From contig MKVQ01000010.1 in NCBI GenBank assembly GCA_001899635.1, positions 154,582 through 218,581 of the forward strand: a stretch of 64,000 bases of DNA, written 5' to 3'. Below are positions 15,430 through 24,634 of this stretch, piece by piece. Both the position numbers and the translations under genes were made by a program. Positions within the stretch are counted from its first letter, which is position 1. Every line of letters starts with the position of its first letter. Below the pieces are notes generated by a model. The model saw only the letters and a list, made by a program, of their open reading frames with translations. It searched no databases and had not been told where the DNA came from. Origin of the DNA: Myxococcales bacterium 68-20 (GTDB taxonomy: Bacteria; Myxococcota_A; Polyangia; Polyangiales; Polyangiaceae).

Positions 15430-17997
15430 ATGAAGAAGCGTAACGTCGCCCTCCTCGCGCTCGTCGCATGCGCTGTACCTCTCGTCGTCGGGCCGTTGCA
15501 TGCCCAGCCACGACTTCGCGATCGCGCCGTGCAACCGGGGCCGGGGGGCCTGACGGGGCAGACGCCGGCTCTGGCGCCGACGCCTTCCGGAGACGCCACC
15601 ACGCCCGTCGCGCCGACCGGCGCCAGCGGCAAGTCGCAGGCGGACACGAGCGGCCTGTCCCAGTTCGAGAGCGCGATCGAGTACGAGCCCCGGAGCCCGA
15701 ACTACAAGGTCGCCTTCTCGCTCGAAGACGCCGATCTCGGCGAGCTCGTTCGCGTCATCTCGCAGCTCACGGGCAAGCGCTTCATCTTCGGAGGCAAGGT
15801 CAAGAACATCAAGGCGAGCGTGTACTCGCCGCAGAAGGTCACCGTCGCAGAGGCGTACCAGGCCTTCCTCTCGATCCTCGAGGCGAACAAGCTCACCGTC
15901 GTCCCGCACGGCCGCTTCCTCAAGATCGTCGACACGGACGCGATCTCCACGACCGACACGCCGATCTACGGAACTCACCAGGCCGCGCCGAACGAGGACC
16001 GCTACGTCACGCGCATGCACCGCCTCGGGCACATCAGTGCCGACGACGCGGCGGGCGTGCTCGGCAAGTTCAAGTCGAAGGAAGCCGATATCACGGTCTA
16101 CGGACCGGGGAACATGATCATCATCACCGACACCGGGACGAACATCCGGCGGATGATGAGCATCCTCGAGGAGATCGACGTCGGCTCCTCCGGCGACCAG
16201 ATCTTCATCGAGCCCATCCACTACTCATCGGCGCAAGAGGTCGAGAAGAAGATCAACGAGCTGTTCGACGTGAAGGCCACGGGCGCGGCGCCGGCCGCGC
16301 AGGGGAGGCCGGGCGGCGCAGGCGCGCCGAGCGTCGCACCTTCGGTCGGTGATCTCCACGTCGCGAAGGTCGTCGCGGACGACCGCTCGAACTCGCTCAT
16401 CATCGTCGCGACCGAGCGCGCGTACCTGCGGATGCTCGAGCTGATCAAGCGCATCGACGTTCCGCAGACGGGCGAGGGAGAGATCCACGTCCTCCCGCTC
16501 CAGCACGCCGACGCCACCGAGCTCACGAAGACGCTCAACGACATCATCACGGGCGCCGGCGGCGGCGCTCCCGGCGCTCCCGGCGGGCCCGGCGGTCGAG
16601 GCGCCCAGCAGCAGCAGGCCGCCCCGGGCGCGCAGGCGGGCATCTTCGAGGGCGGCGTGAGGGTCTCGGCCGACAAGGCGACCAACTCGATCGTGATCAC
16701 CTCGTCGCTGCGCGACTATGTCTCGCTCCGCGCCGTCATCGATCGTCTCGACCAGCCGCGCCGGCAGGTGTTCATCGAGGCGGTCATCATGGACCTCCAG
16801 CTGAAGCGGTCCGATACGATGGGCATCAGCTTCCACGGCGGCGCGCCATTCAGCTCGGGCATCCAGGGCGACAACGACTCGGTCCTCTTCGGCGGCAACA
16901 AGATCACGAACACGATCCCGCCGGTCCCGACCGACCCCGAGGCGCTCCAGGGCTTCGCCCTCGGCGTCCGCGGACCCGGTATTGCGGGCTCGCAGAACTT
17001 CCTCGGCACGGGCATCTCGATCCCTGCCTTCGGTACGTTCATCCAGGCGATCGCGCGCACGGGCGACACCGACCTGCTCTCGACGCCGCACATCCTCGCG
17101 CTCGACAACGAGGATGCGGAGATCAACGTCGGTGACAACGTCCCGCTCCAGACGAACCAGGGCCTCGGCTCTCTCGCGGGTCTCGCGGGCGCGGCCGGCG
17201 CGGGCGGTGCAGCCGGTCTCGGTGGCCTCGGCGCGCTCGGCGGTCTCGGCGCCTTCGGCGGCGTGCAGCGCCAGGACGTCGGCACCAAGATCAAGGTCAG
17301 GCCGCACCTCAACGACTCGAACGAGGTCCGCCTCGACATCGCCGAAGAGATCAGCGAGGTCGGCGCGAACGTCGGCGGTACGTCGGGCGCGTTTCAGATC
17401 GGCAAGCGCACCGCGAGCACGAAGCTCGTCGTTCAGGATCAGCAGACGGTCGTGATCGGCGGTCTCATCCGCAACGTCGTCGGCCGGACGGAGGAGAAGG
17501 TCCCGGTCCTCGGCGACATCCCCGTGCTCGGCGCGCTCTTCCGCAAGCGCACCAACCAGAACGAGAAGCGAAACCTCATCCTCATCCTCACGCCGTACAT
17601 CATCCGGAGCCAGGATGACCTCCGCACGGTGTTCGAGCGCAAGATGCAGGAGCGTCAGGAATATCTGGATCGCTACTTCGTCTTCAACGAGTCGTCGGAG
17701 TACAAGCCGCCGAAGGACTGGTCGCGTACGAACGGCCTCGTCGAGGACATCCGCCAGTCCTACCTCAAGCTCGAAGAGCGCAAGCGGCTCGACGAGATCG
17801 CCCGGCCGAAGACCCCGAAGACCCACGAGCCGCAGCCGCCGCTCGAGATGCCCCAGAACATGCGGCCGTCGACGGGTGGCGCCAGCCCGCCCTCCGCGAG
17901 CCCGACGGCCCCGCCGGGCGGCGCCCAGGGCCCCGGCGTCGCGCCGCCGGTCAACGTGAACCCCGCCGTGAGGAACATCGAGAGAATCGAGAGATAA
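15430..17997 (+). CDS. gspD: Type II secretion system secretin GspD
   Basis: An 855-residue outer-membrane secretin, the channel of the system. It has a signal peptide (MKKRNVALLALVACAVPLVVG..., cleavage after LHA), an N0 domain (YKVAFSLEDADLGELVRVISQLTGKRFIFGGKV), and N1-N3 repeats marked by NMIIITDTGTNIRRMMSILEEIDV and LIKRIDVPQTGEGEIHVLPL. The secretin core has VFIEAVIMDLQLKR, the gate region and VPVLGDIPVLGALFRKR...NLILILTPYII. Two Gly/Ala-rich insertions stand out: one in the N3 linker (about residues 378-396) and a long G-L-A-rich loop near 575-615 in the gate or cap region. A Pro-rich C-terminus follows the S-domain-like region. Three bases separate it from gspE. Confidence 0.96.
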   Translation: MKKRNVALLALVACAVPLVVGPLHAQPRLRDRAVQPGPGGLTGQTPALAPTPSGDATTPVAPTGASGKSQADTSGLSQFESAIEYEPRSPNYKVAFSLEDADLGELVRVISQLTGKRFIFGGKVKNIKASVYSPQKVTVAEAYQAFLSILEANKLTVVPHGRFLKIVDTDAISTTDTPIYGTHQAAPNEDRYVTRMHRLGHISADDAAGVLGKFKSKEADITVYGPGNMIIITDTGTNIRRMMSILEEIDVGSSGDQIFIEPIHYSSAQEVEKKINELFDVKATGAAPAAQGRPGGAGAPSVAPSVGDLHVAKVVADDRSNSLIIVATERAYLRMLELIKRIDVPQTGEGEIHVLPLQHADATELTKTLNDIITGAGGGAPGAPGGPGGRGAQQQQAAPGAQAGIFEGGVRVSADKATNSIVITSSLRDYVSLRAVIDRLDQPRRQVFIEAVIMDLQLKRSDTMGISFHGGAPFSSGIQGDNDSVLFGGNKITNTIPPVPTDPEALQGFALGVRGPGIAGSQNFLGTGISIPAFGTFIQAIARTGDTDLLSTPHILALDNEDAEINVGDNVPLQTNQGLGSLAGLAGAAGAGGAAGLGGLGALGGLGAFGGVQRQDVGTKIKVRPHLNDSNEVRLDIAEEISEVGANVGGTSGAFQIGKRTASTKLVVQDQQTVVIGGLIRNVVGRTEEKVPVLGDIPVLGALFRKRTNQNEKRNLILILTPYIIRSQDDLRTVFERKMQERQEYLDRYFVFNESSEYKPPKDWSRTNGLVEDIRQSYLKLEERKRLDEIARPKTPKTHEPQPPLEMPQNMRPSTGGASPPSASPTAPPGGAQGPGVAPPVNVNPAVRNIERIER

Positions 17998-17999
17998 CC

Positions 18000-19808
18000 A
18001 TGGAGCAGCGGTTCCTCGGCGAGATCTTGCACCGTCGCGCAGGCGTTCCGGCCGAGCGCCTCGAGGCGCTGTACGCCGTCCAGCGTGAGAAGGGGATCGA
18101 CCTCGTCGATCTGCTCGTCAATGGCAACATCATGGACGAGGCGACGATCGCCAAGGCGCTCGCGGACGAGTCCGAGCTGCCGTACGTCGACAGGCCCGAG
18201 CCGGAGCGCATCTCGACCGCCCTGGCGACGCGCCTCCCGATCAGCTTCGCGAAGTCGCACAAGATCCTCGTCACGAACGAGGACGACTTCTCCGTCTTCT
18301 GCCTCATCGGTGACCCGTTCGACACGATCGCCCTCGACGAGCTGCGTGTCCTCTTCGGCAAGGCCGTCGAGGCGAGCGTCGCTCCGAGCGAGAAGATCGA
18401 GGACGCGATCAACCGCGTCTACGAGCGCGAGGCCGGCGGCGGCGAGCTCGAGAGTGACGAGGAGCAGGTCGACGAGGGCGGGGTTGGCGACATCCTCGAC
18501 TCCGATGACGAGGCGCCGGTCATCCGGTGGGTCAACTCGCTCTTCCTCCAGGCGATGAAGGAGCGCGCCAGCGATATCCACATCGAGCCGGAGGAGAAAG
18601 AGGTCATCGTCCGCTACCGCATCGACGGTGAGCTCTACGTCGCCCGCCGCGCTCCGCGTGCGTTCATGAGCAGCATCGTGAGCCGCATCAAGATCGAGAG
18701 CTCGCTCAACATCGCCGAGAAGCGCCTCCCGCAGGACGGCCGCATCACGAAGAAGATCGCCGGCAAGAGCTTCGACATCCGCGTCAGCACCATCCCGACG
18801 AGCCGCGGCTACGAGCGGATCGTCATGCGTCTCCTCAACAAGTCGAGCGTCATGCTCGACTTGCCCGACCTCGGCTTCTCCTCGCGCGACTACGCGCTGA
18901 TGGACACCCTCATCCACCGGCCCGACGGGATCATCCTCGTCACCGGTCCGACCGGCTCCGGAAAGACGACGACGCTCTACGCGTGCCTCAACCGGATCAA
19001 CCAGCCGAACATCAACATCCTCACCGCCGAGGACCCGGTCGAGTACGAGCTGCCGCAGATCCACCAGGTCCACGTCAACGCGAAGATCGGGCTCACGTTC
19101 GCGAGCGCGCTGCGCGCCTTCCTCCGTCAGGATCCCGACGTCGTCATGGTCGGCGAGATCCGCGACAAGGAGACGGTCGAGATCGCGATCAACGCGTCGC
19201 TCACCGGCCACCTCGTGCTCTCCACGATCCACACGAACGACGCCGCCGGCGCGTTCACCCGTATGGTCGACATGGGCGTCGAGCCGTTCTTGCTCCGCTC
19301 CTCCGTCATCGGGATCCTCGCGCAGCGCCTCGTCCGCGTGCTCTGCCCGCACTGCAAGGAGCCGTACGAGGCCAAGCGGAGCGATCTCGAAGAGCTCGGC
19401 ATCACGAGCGAGCGAGCCGCCGCGCGCAGGAAGCGCCAGACGATCGCCACGTCGCGCTACTACCCGCGCAACGTTCAGTCCGCCGATCCGCTCGAGGACG
19501 AGCCGGCGCCCTACTTCACGTTCTTCAAGCCGAAGGGCTGCGACCGCTGCGCGCAGACCGGCTTCAGCGGTCGGCGCGGCATCTACGAGCTCCTGATGAT
19601 GGACGACGTCGTCGGCCCGCTCGTGCTGAGGGGCGCCGACGCTCAGACGATCAAGCGTGCCGCGATCGAGCAGGGCATGGACAGCCTGCGCGACGACGGC
19701 GCGCGCAAGGTCCTCGCCGGCCTCACCAGCGTGGAGGAGATCCTCGTCGCCACGCAGGACGACGTGGAGGCGGAGGCTCCCGCGAGCGTCCGGAATGTGA
19801 GGGTCTGA
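18000..19808 (+). CDS. gspE: Type II secretion system ATPase GspE
   Basis: A 602-residue cytoplasmic ATPase that powers pseudopilus assembly. N1/N2-type domain: GEILHRRAGVPAERLEALYAVQ... and LPISFAKSHKILV. The ATPase core has Walker A GPTGSGKTT (about 315-323), an Asp box (ILTAEDPVEYEL), Walker B DPDVVMVGEIRD and a His box (HLVLSTIHTND). A zinc module is formed by CPHC (about 449-452) and CDRC (about 514-517), with a long 60-residue insertion between. An acidic linker (ESDEEQVDEGGVGDILDSDDEAP) joins the N-terminal and ATPase parts. The gene begins two bases after gspD ends. Confidence 0.97.
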   Translation: MEQRFLGEILHRRAGVPAERLEALYAVQREKGIDLVDLLVNGNIMDEATIAKALADESELPYVDRPEPERISTALATRLPISFAKSHKILVTNEDDFSVFCLIGDPFDTIALDELRVLFGKAVEASVAPSEKIEDAINRVYEREAGGGELESDEEQVDEGGVGDILDSDDEAPVIRWVNSLFLQAMKERASDIHIEPEEKEVIVRYRIDGELYVARRAPRAFMSSIVSRIKIESSLNIAEKRLPQDGRITKKIAGKSFDIRVSTIPTSRGYERIVMRLLNKSSVMLDLPDLGFSSRDYALMDTLIHRPDGIILVTGPTGSGKTTTLYACLNRINQPNINILTAEDPVEYELPQIHQVHVNAKIGLTFASALRAFLRQDPDVVMVGEIRDKETVEIAINASLTGHLVLSTIHTNDAAGAFTRMVDMGVEPFLLRSSVIGILAQRLVRVLCPHCKEPYEAKRSDLEELGITSERAAARRKRQTIATSRYYPRNVQSADPLEDEPAPYFTFFKPKGCDRCAQTGFSGRRGIYELLMMDDVVGPLVLRGADAQTIKRAAIEQGMDSLRDDGARKVLAGLTSVEEILVATQDDVEAEAPASVRNVRV

Positions 19809-19811
19809 GCC

Positions 19812-21197
19812 ATGGCCGTCTGGGTCTACAGCGGCCTCACGGTCGCGAACGGCAAGAAGGTCACCGGCGTCCGCGACGCCGACAACCAGAAGGCCCTGCG
19901 CGCCGCGCTCAAGCGCGAGGGCATCCTCCTCACCGAGGCCTCGGAGGAGAAGCGCGGCAAGAAGCGGGGCCGGTCGATCGACTTCGGCGCCTTCTTCCGC
20001 CGCGTCTCGGTCGACGACGTCGCGATGCTGACGCGCCAGCTCGCCACCCTCGTCGGCGCGGGCATCCCGCTCGTCGAGGCGGTCTCCGCGCTCATCGAGC
20101 AGGTGGAGAAAGAAGAGCTCCAGAAGACGCTGGCGCTCATCCGCGATCGGCTCAACGAGGGTTCCAGCCTCGCAAAGGCGCTCGAGCCGCACGCGCACAT
20201 CTTCCCGCCGATCTACACGAACATGGTGGCGGCCGGAGAGGTCTCCGGAACGCTGGAGACCGTGCTCGAGCGCCTCGCGGACTTCATGGAGAAGCAGGCG
20301 CACCTCCGGAGCAAGGTCGGCGGCGCGCTGGCCTATCCGATCCTGATGCTCCTCCTCGGCACCGGCCTCATGACGGTCATGATGATCGTCGTCGTGCCGA
20401 AGGTGACCAACATCTACGCGACGCTGGACCGGGCGCTGCCCTGGTACACCGCGCTCCTCATCTTCGTGTCGAGCGCCTTGTCGTCGAACCAGGCGCTCGG
20501 GTTCGTCACCTCGCTCGCGAGCCTCGTCTTCACTCGGAAGGCGCTCGCACCCGGGGCGAAGAAGACGGCCTGGACGGCGGCGGCGATCATCGCGGGCTTG
20601 ACGTTCGTGCTGCTCTTCTTCGCCGTCGCGTCGAAGGCCGCTTACCTCATCGGCATCGCCTTTGGCGTCGTGGTCGGGCTCGCGCTCTCCCGCTTGCTCC
20701 TCTACATAGGGACACCGGCTGGGCAGATCTGGAAGGACGGAATCCTCCTCCGGCTCCCGCTGTTCGGTCCGGTGTTCCGGATGCTCGCCGTCTCTCGCTT
20801 CTCACGCACGCTCGCGACGCTCTTGAAGAGCGGTGTTCCGCTCCTCAAGGCGATGGATATCGTGCGTCACGTCCTCGACAACGCGATGCTGGCGAAGATC
20901 GTCGAGGACGCCACCGGCTCGATCCGTGAAGGTGAGTCGATCTCGGTGCCGCTCAAGCGCAGCAAGCAGTTCCCGCCGATCGTGGTCCACATGATCGCCG
21001 TCGGCGAACGGTCCGGGCAGCTCGAGACGATGCTCGAGAACGTCTCGCGTGCCTACGACGCCCAGGTCGAGACGCGCGTGCAGGCGATGACGAGCCTCCT
21101 CGAGCCGCTCATCATCGTCTTCATGGGAGGAGGCGTCGGGTTCATCGCGTTCTCCATCCTGATGCCCCTCATCCAGATGAACGACTTCGTCCAGTGA
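19812..21197 (+). CDS. gspF: Type II secretion system inner-membrane platform protein GspF
   Basis: A 461-residue polytopic protein that forms the assembly platform with GspE, GspL and GspM. It has the duplicated T2SSF domain: MLTRQLATLVGAGIPLVEAVSALIEQVEKEELQKTL...SLAKALEPHAHIFPPIYTNMVAAGEVSGTLETVL in the first half and FSRTLATLLKSGVPLLKAMDIVRHVLDNAML...PPIVVHMIAVGERSGQLETMLENV in the second. Membrane segments flank these. An extra membrane region between the halves (WTAAAIIAGLTFVLLFFAVASKAAYLIGIAFGVVVGLALS) makes it longer than the usual 400 residues. It follows gspE by three bases. Confidence 0.96.
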   Translation: MAVWVYSGLTVANGKKVTGVRDADNQKALRAALKREGILLTEASEEKRGKKRGRSIDFGAFFRRVSVDDVAMLTRQLATLVGAGIPLVEAVSALIEQVEKEELQKTLALIRDRLNEGSSLAKALEPHAHIFPPIYTNMVAAGEVSGTLETVLERLADFMEKQAHLRSKVGGALAYPILMLLLGTGLMTVMMIVVVPKVTNIYATLDRALPWYTALLIFVSSALSSNQALGFVTSLASLVFTRKALAPGAKKTAWTAAAIIAGLTFVLLFFAVASKAAYLIGIAFGVVVGLALSRLLLYIGTPAGQIWKDGILLRLPLFGPVFRMLAVSRFSRTLATLLKSGVPLLKAMDIVRHVLDNAMLAKIVEDATGSIREGESISVPLKRSKQFPPIVVHMIAVGERSGQLETMLENVSRAYDAQVETRVQAMTSLLEPLIIVFMGGGVGFIAFSILMPLIQMNDFVQ

Positions 21198-21230
21198 CGC
21201 TCTCAGGAGATTTGGCAGGAGACATCGGCA

Positions 21231-21638
21231 GTGAAGCGGCGACGTGCCTCGAAGGTGTTTTTCCCGTGGGAGCGGCGGCGTGGCGTCTTTGGCGTCATCG
21301 GCCGCGCTCGGGGCAACATCGCGCTTGGCATCGTCGTCGCAGTCGCCGTCATCCTGTGGATCCGTTCACGGGAAGAGCGTTCGGCATCGCTCCGCGCGAC
21401 CCGCGCGTCGATAACCACGATGTACAGGGCGGTAGCGAGCTACCGGGCCGATCATGCGGGGGCATGCCCGAAGGAGCTCAGCGAGCTCGTCGTGGGCGGC
21501 TACTCGCGGGATGTTCCGCTCGACGCCTGGGGCCGCCCGCTGCGGCTCACATGCCCGGGGCGGCGCGATCCGCTCGGGTTCGAGATCTCCAGCGACGGCC
21601 CGGACGGGATCCCAGGAGGGCTCGACCGAGTCGAGTAG
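21231..21638 (+). CDS. GspG-like protein without a working prepilin signal
   Basis: A 135-residue protein starting at a GTG with AGGAG nine bases upstream. It has one membrane segment at about 28-44 and a C-terminal domain like GspG: MYRAVASYRADHAGACPKELSEL, then LDAWGRPLRLTCPGR and GFEISSDGPDG. These parts align with the true GspG encoded just downstream (EKWRVDHPGQQC, LTDPWDTPYAIRC, LSFGPDKKEG). The prepilin region is degenerate: ARG is kept before the expected cleavage point, but the next residues are NIALG, so Glu at +5 is missing and +1 is Asn. It is probably not processed and may act as a fixed platform-bound pseudopilin or regulator (inference). Confidence 0.78.
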   Translation: MKRRRASKVFFPWERRRGVFGVIGRARGNIALGIVVAVAVILWIRSREERSASLRATRASITTMYRAVASYRADHAGACPKELSELVVGGYSRDVPLDAWGRPLRLTCPGRRDPLGFEISSDGPDGIPGGLDRVE

Positions 21639-21719
21639 GTCCCGTGATCGGGTATCACACCGCGGGCACATCTTCCCGAAGGTCGGACTAGGATGCGTGG
21701 CACAAAAGGAGACATGGAG

Positions 21720-22178
21720 ATGAAGACGACGACCATCCTCAACCGCGTGAAGCGCGCTGCCTGCGCGACCTTCGGGAGCGCGTGCCGTGTGCGTCGCGCG
21801 GCCTCCCGCGGCGTCACGCTCATCGAAATCCTCATCGTGCTCGCGATCGTCGGGCTCATCGCCGGCGGCGTCGCGGTCGTCGCCATCCCGAAGTACGCCG
21901 AGGCACAGAAGAAGCAGGCGAAGAACGACGTCATCGCGATCCACCCGGTCGCGGAGAAGTGGCGCGTCGACCACCCCGGTCAGCAGTGCGTCACGGTCGA
22001 GCAGCTCCGCGCGGAGAAAGAGCTCGCGGCCTCGTCGAAGCTCACCGATCCGTGGGACACCCCGTACGCGATCCGCTGCGCGGACGACGAGACCTACGTC
22101 CTCTCCTTCGGCCCCGACAAGAAGGAAGGCACCGCGGACGACATCAGGATCCCGGACGACGGTCACCTCGGGAAGTGA
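21720..22178 (+). CDS. gspG: Major pseudopilin GspG
   Basis: A 152-residue major pseudopilin. Start at 21720 is favoured because AGGAG at 21707-21711 is correctly spaced; in-frame ATGs at 21693 and 21714 are also possible. The prepilin site is SRG/VTLIEILIVLAIVG, with Gly at -1 and Glu at +5. The globular part has the GspG C-terminal signature LTDPWDTPYAIRC...YVLSFGPDKKEGTADDI, which normally holds the calcium site. The leader before the cleavage point is long (about 34 residues) and basic. The prepilin peptidase that would process it is not in this window. Confidence 0.95.
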   Translation: MKTTTILNRVKRAACATFGSACRVRRAASRGVTLIEILIVLAIVGLIAGGVAVVAIPKYAEAQKKQAKNDVIAIHPVAEKWRVDHPGQQCVTVEQLRAEKELAASSKLTDPWDTPYAIRCADDETYVLSFGPDKKEGTADDIRIPDDGHLGK

Positions 22179-22275
22179 CGGCGTCGTAGTTCTCGATCCC
22201 TGATCCCAGGTCCTCGATCCTCAGCAGGAGAGGCGAGCGCAGAGCGAAACCCGAACAGAAGAAGAGGCAGTCGTG

Positions 22276-23076
22276 ATGAGTCTCGTGTCCTCCATCAGCA
22301 GCGTTCGAAGAGAAGAGGAGAGGCTCCGCCTTTGCCTCTTCTCTCGAGCTGCGAAGCGAGGACGCTTCCGTCGTGTGCCGAGTCGCGCGATGACGCTCAT
22401 CGAGGTGCTCATCGTGATGGCCCTGATCGCGCTCATCCTGAGCGCGGTCGTGATCGGGTCGGGGCAGATGTCCTCGTCGCGGCTCCGGCACTCGTCGACG
22501 ATGATCACGGGGGCGATCCGCGTCGGGTTCTCGCGGGCGACGGCATCGTCGAAGACGGTGCGGCTCGTGATGGACTTCCAGGACAACGCCATCTGGCTCG
22601 AGGAAGGCGATCAGCCTCACCTCGTCCAGACGAAGGACAAGTCCGGCACCGGCGGCGCTGCCGCCGCCACTGTGATGGAGCAGGAGTCGCTGGAGGAGTC
22701 GGGCCGCATCCTGAAGGGCCCGACGGCACCGCGCACGAGCTTCCGGGAGATCGACGCGATGGGGCTCGTCGCGTCGGATCCCGGCAAGGGACACAAGCCG
22801 CTCGAGCGCGGGATCAAGTTCCGTCAGGTGCAGACTGCACACGACTACGAGCCGCGCACGGAGGGGCGCGCCTACCTCTACTTCTGGCCTGGCGGGCAGA
22901 CGGAGCGCGCGGCGATCCAGCTCAAGATCGGTGACAGCGGCGACGAGAACCGTACCGTCACGCTGATCGTGGCGCCGCTCACCGGCAAGGTGACGATCAA
23001 GGACGGCGCCGTGGAGATGCCGCAGCCGCAGGATGACAGCGAGGCTTCCGACCGCGAAGACCCGGGGGCGTTCTGA
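22276..23076 (+). CDS. gspH: Minor pseudopilin GspH
   Basis: A 266-residue pseudopilin, started at the ATG following GTG at 22273. The prepilin site is PSRA/MTLIEVLIVMALIAL; Ala at -1 is tolerated by prepilin peptidases, and Glu +5 is present. The body has a GspH-like order, with an early helix (SGQMSSSRLRHSSTMITGAIRVGFSRATASSKTVRLVMDFQDN) and later beta strands (GRAYLYFWPGGQTERAAIQL...VTLIVAPLTGKVTIKDG). It is longer than typical GspH (about 170 residues). The stop overlaps the next start (TGATG). Confidence 0.88.
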   Translation: MSLVSSISSVRREEERLRLCLFSRAAKRGRFRRVPSRAMTLIEVLIVMALIALILSAVVIGSGQMSSSRLRHSSTMITGAIRVGFSRATASSKTVRLVMDFQDNAIWLEEGDQPHLVQTKDKSGTGGAAAATVMEQESLEESGRILKGPTAPRTSFREIDAMGLVASDPGKGHKPLERGIKFRQVQTAHDYEPRTEGRAYLYFWPGGQTERAAIQLKIGDSGDENRTVTLIVAPLTGKVTIKDGAVEMPQPQDDSEASDREDPGAF

Positions 23077-23921
23077 TGCGGACCGGCACCGCGAAGTCCC
23101 AAGTTGCTCGCTGCAGGGGGCATGGCGCGCGCCGCTCTCGCGGGGGCTTCTCCCTCCTCGAGGTCATGGTCGCGATCGCGATCCTCGGGCTCACGCTCAC
23201 GGTGATCCTCTCTGCGCAGGGCGGGCTCTCCGCGTCGAACCGCAGTGCTGCGAACATGGGGCAGGCGGTGCAGCTCGGGCGCTGCAAGATGACCGAGATC
23301 GAGGAGCAGCTCCTCAAGCTAGGCTACCCGGAGATCGATCAGATCGAGACCAGCGTCCCGTGCTGCCTCGAGGCGACCCCCGAGGCTTTCACCTGCGACT
23401 ACAAGATCGAGAAGGTCGAGCTGCCGAACATGAGCCCGGGCAGCACGGGTGGCGACGGCGGCCTGGCGTTCGGTGCGGCCGCCCCGATGCTCCAGCAGAA
23501 CGCGGCAGGCGGGCCGGGGCTCGACCTCAATTTCGACGGCGGCCTCCAGTCCCTCGGCACCACGCTGATGGGGCAGATGCCGGGCGCCGGTCCCGGCGGT
23601 GCGGGGGCCGAGGGGCTCCTCGGCATGGTCATGAGCTTCCTCTACCCGTCGATCAAGCCGATGTACGAGGCGAGCATTCGCCGCGTCACCGTCACGGTGC
23701 GATGGAAGGAAGGACCGAACGAGCGTGAGCTCCCGCTCACGCAGTTCGTGACGAACCCGCAGCGAGGCGGCTTCGCCGGGAGCGCGCTCTTGCCCGACGG
23801 CGGCGCGATGGACTTCGGCACGGGCGTGCCGGGGATGCAGGGGACGCCGGGCATGGGGCCCGGCACGGGCATGGGGCCCGGCACCGGCACCGGTGCGCCT
23901 GCCGGCGGAGGGTTCCGATGA
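23076..23921 (+). CDS. gspI: Minor pseudopilin GspI, enlarged
   Basis: A 281-residue protein that starts in the stop of gspH. The prepilin site is RGG/FSLLEVMVAIAILG. GspI features follow: SASNRSAANMGQAVQLGRCKMTEIEEQLLKLG and RRVTVTVRWKEGPNERELPLTQFV. It is more than twice the usual length of about 125 residues. The extra material is a Gly/Met/Pro/Ala-rich insertion of about 90 residues (near 120-195) and a C-terminal tail of GMGPGT repeats. Both are probably disordered. The assignment rests on the prepilin segment, the WxEG-type strand and operon order. Confidence 0.87.
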   Translation: MRTGTAKSQVARCRGHGARRSRGGFSLLEVMVAIAILGLTLTVILSAQGGLSASNRSAANMGQAVQLGRCKMTEIEEQLLKLGYPEIDQIETSVPCCLEATPEAFTCDYKIEKVELPNMSPGSTGGDGGLAFGAAAPMLQQNAAGGPGLDLNFDGGLQSLGTTLMGQMPGAGPGGAGAEGLLGMVMSFLYPSIKPMYEASIRRVTVTVRWKEGPNERELPLTQFVTNPQRGGFAGSALLPDGGAMDFGTGVPGMQGTPGMGPGTGMGPGTGTGAPAGGGFR

Positions 23922-24634
23922 TCGGCGCCCGCGTTCGCCTCACCCGACGGCGCGCACGCTCGCGCGGCATGACGCTGCTCGAGATCCTCGTCTCGCTCGG
24001 TGTCATGGCGATGATCTCGCTCCTCATCTACGGCGCGTTCGACTCGATGTCGCGTGGCCGACGGGGCGAGGCGCTGCGCGCCGACCGCGCGCGCCAGGGG
24101 CGCGATGCCGTCCAGCGCATCGCGCGCGAGCTCCAGAGCGCATACCTCTCGCTCCACACGCCGACGAACCAGGCGCTCATCACCCGTCTCACCGCCTTCT
24201 ACGGGCAGAACAGCACCCAGTACGATCGCCTCGACTTCAGCTCTTTTGCGCACCGGCGCGTGGTGAAGGAGGCGCGTGAGTCGGACCAGGCGGAGATCGG
24301 CTACTTCGTCGTGAAGGATCCCGAGGTCGACGGCAAGATGGACCTCGTGCGCCGCGAACAGGCGCCGATCGACTTCGACTACAAGCGCGGCGGCGTGGTG
24401 AACGTGCTCGCCGAGGACGTCGAGCGCTTCGATCTCCGCTACCTCGATCCGCTGACGGGGCAGTGGGTCGACACGTGGGACTCGACCCAGCTGATGGGCC
24501 AGCTCAATCGCCTCCCGCTCCAGGTTCGGATCGAGCTCGAGCTCAAGCCCGTCAGGAACACGCCGCCGTTTCGGTACGTCACGAAGGTGATGTTGCCGAT
24601 TCAGCAGCCCTTGAAGTTCGGGATCCCGCAATGA
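23918..24634 (+). CDS. gspJ: Minor pseudopilin GspJ
   Basis: A 238-residue protein beginning in an ATGA overlap with gspI. The prepilin site is SRG/MTLLEILVSLGVMAM. The typical GspJ sequence follows: DRARQGRDAVQRIARELQSAYLS, then beta strands including DRLDFSSFA, IGYFVVKDPEVDG and VERFDLRYLDPLTGQWVDTWDS, and LPLQVRIELELKPV near the end. GspJ, GspI and GspK form the tip complex of the pseudopilus. The last bases overlap gspK (ATGA). Confidence 0.93.
   Translation: MIGARVRLTRRRARSRGMTLLEILVSLGVMAMISLLIYGAFDSMSRGRRGEALRADRARQGRDAVQRIARELQSAYLSLHTPTNQALITRLTAFYGQNSTQYDRLDFSSFAHRRVVKEARESDQAEIGYFVVKDPEVDGKMDLVRREQAPIDFDYKRGGVVNVLAEDVERFDLRYLDPLTGQWVDTWDSTQLMGQLNRLPLQVRIELELKPVRNTPPFRYVTKVMLPIQQPLKFGIPQ

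Noticed and set aside
17760..20303. 847-codon minus-strand frame opposite gspE/gspF
   Set aside because: Antisense shadow; composition is Arg/Asp/Glu/Leu repeats typical of reversed GC-rich codons, and it spans two well-defined genes.
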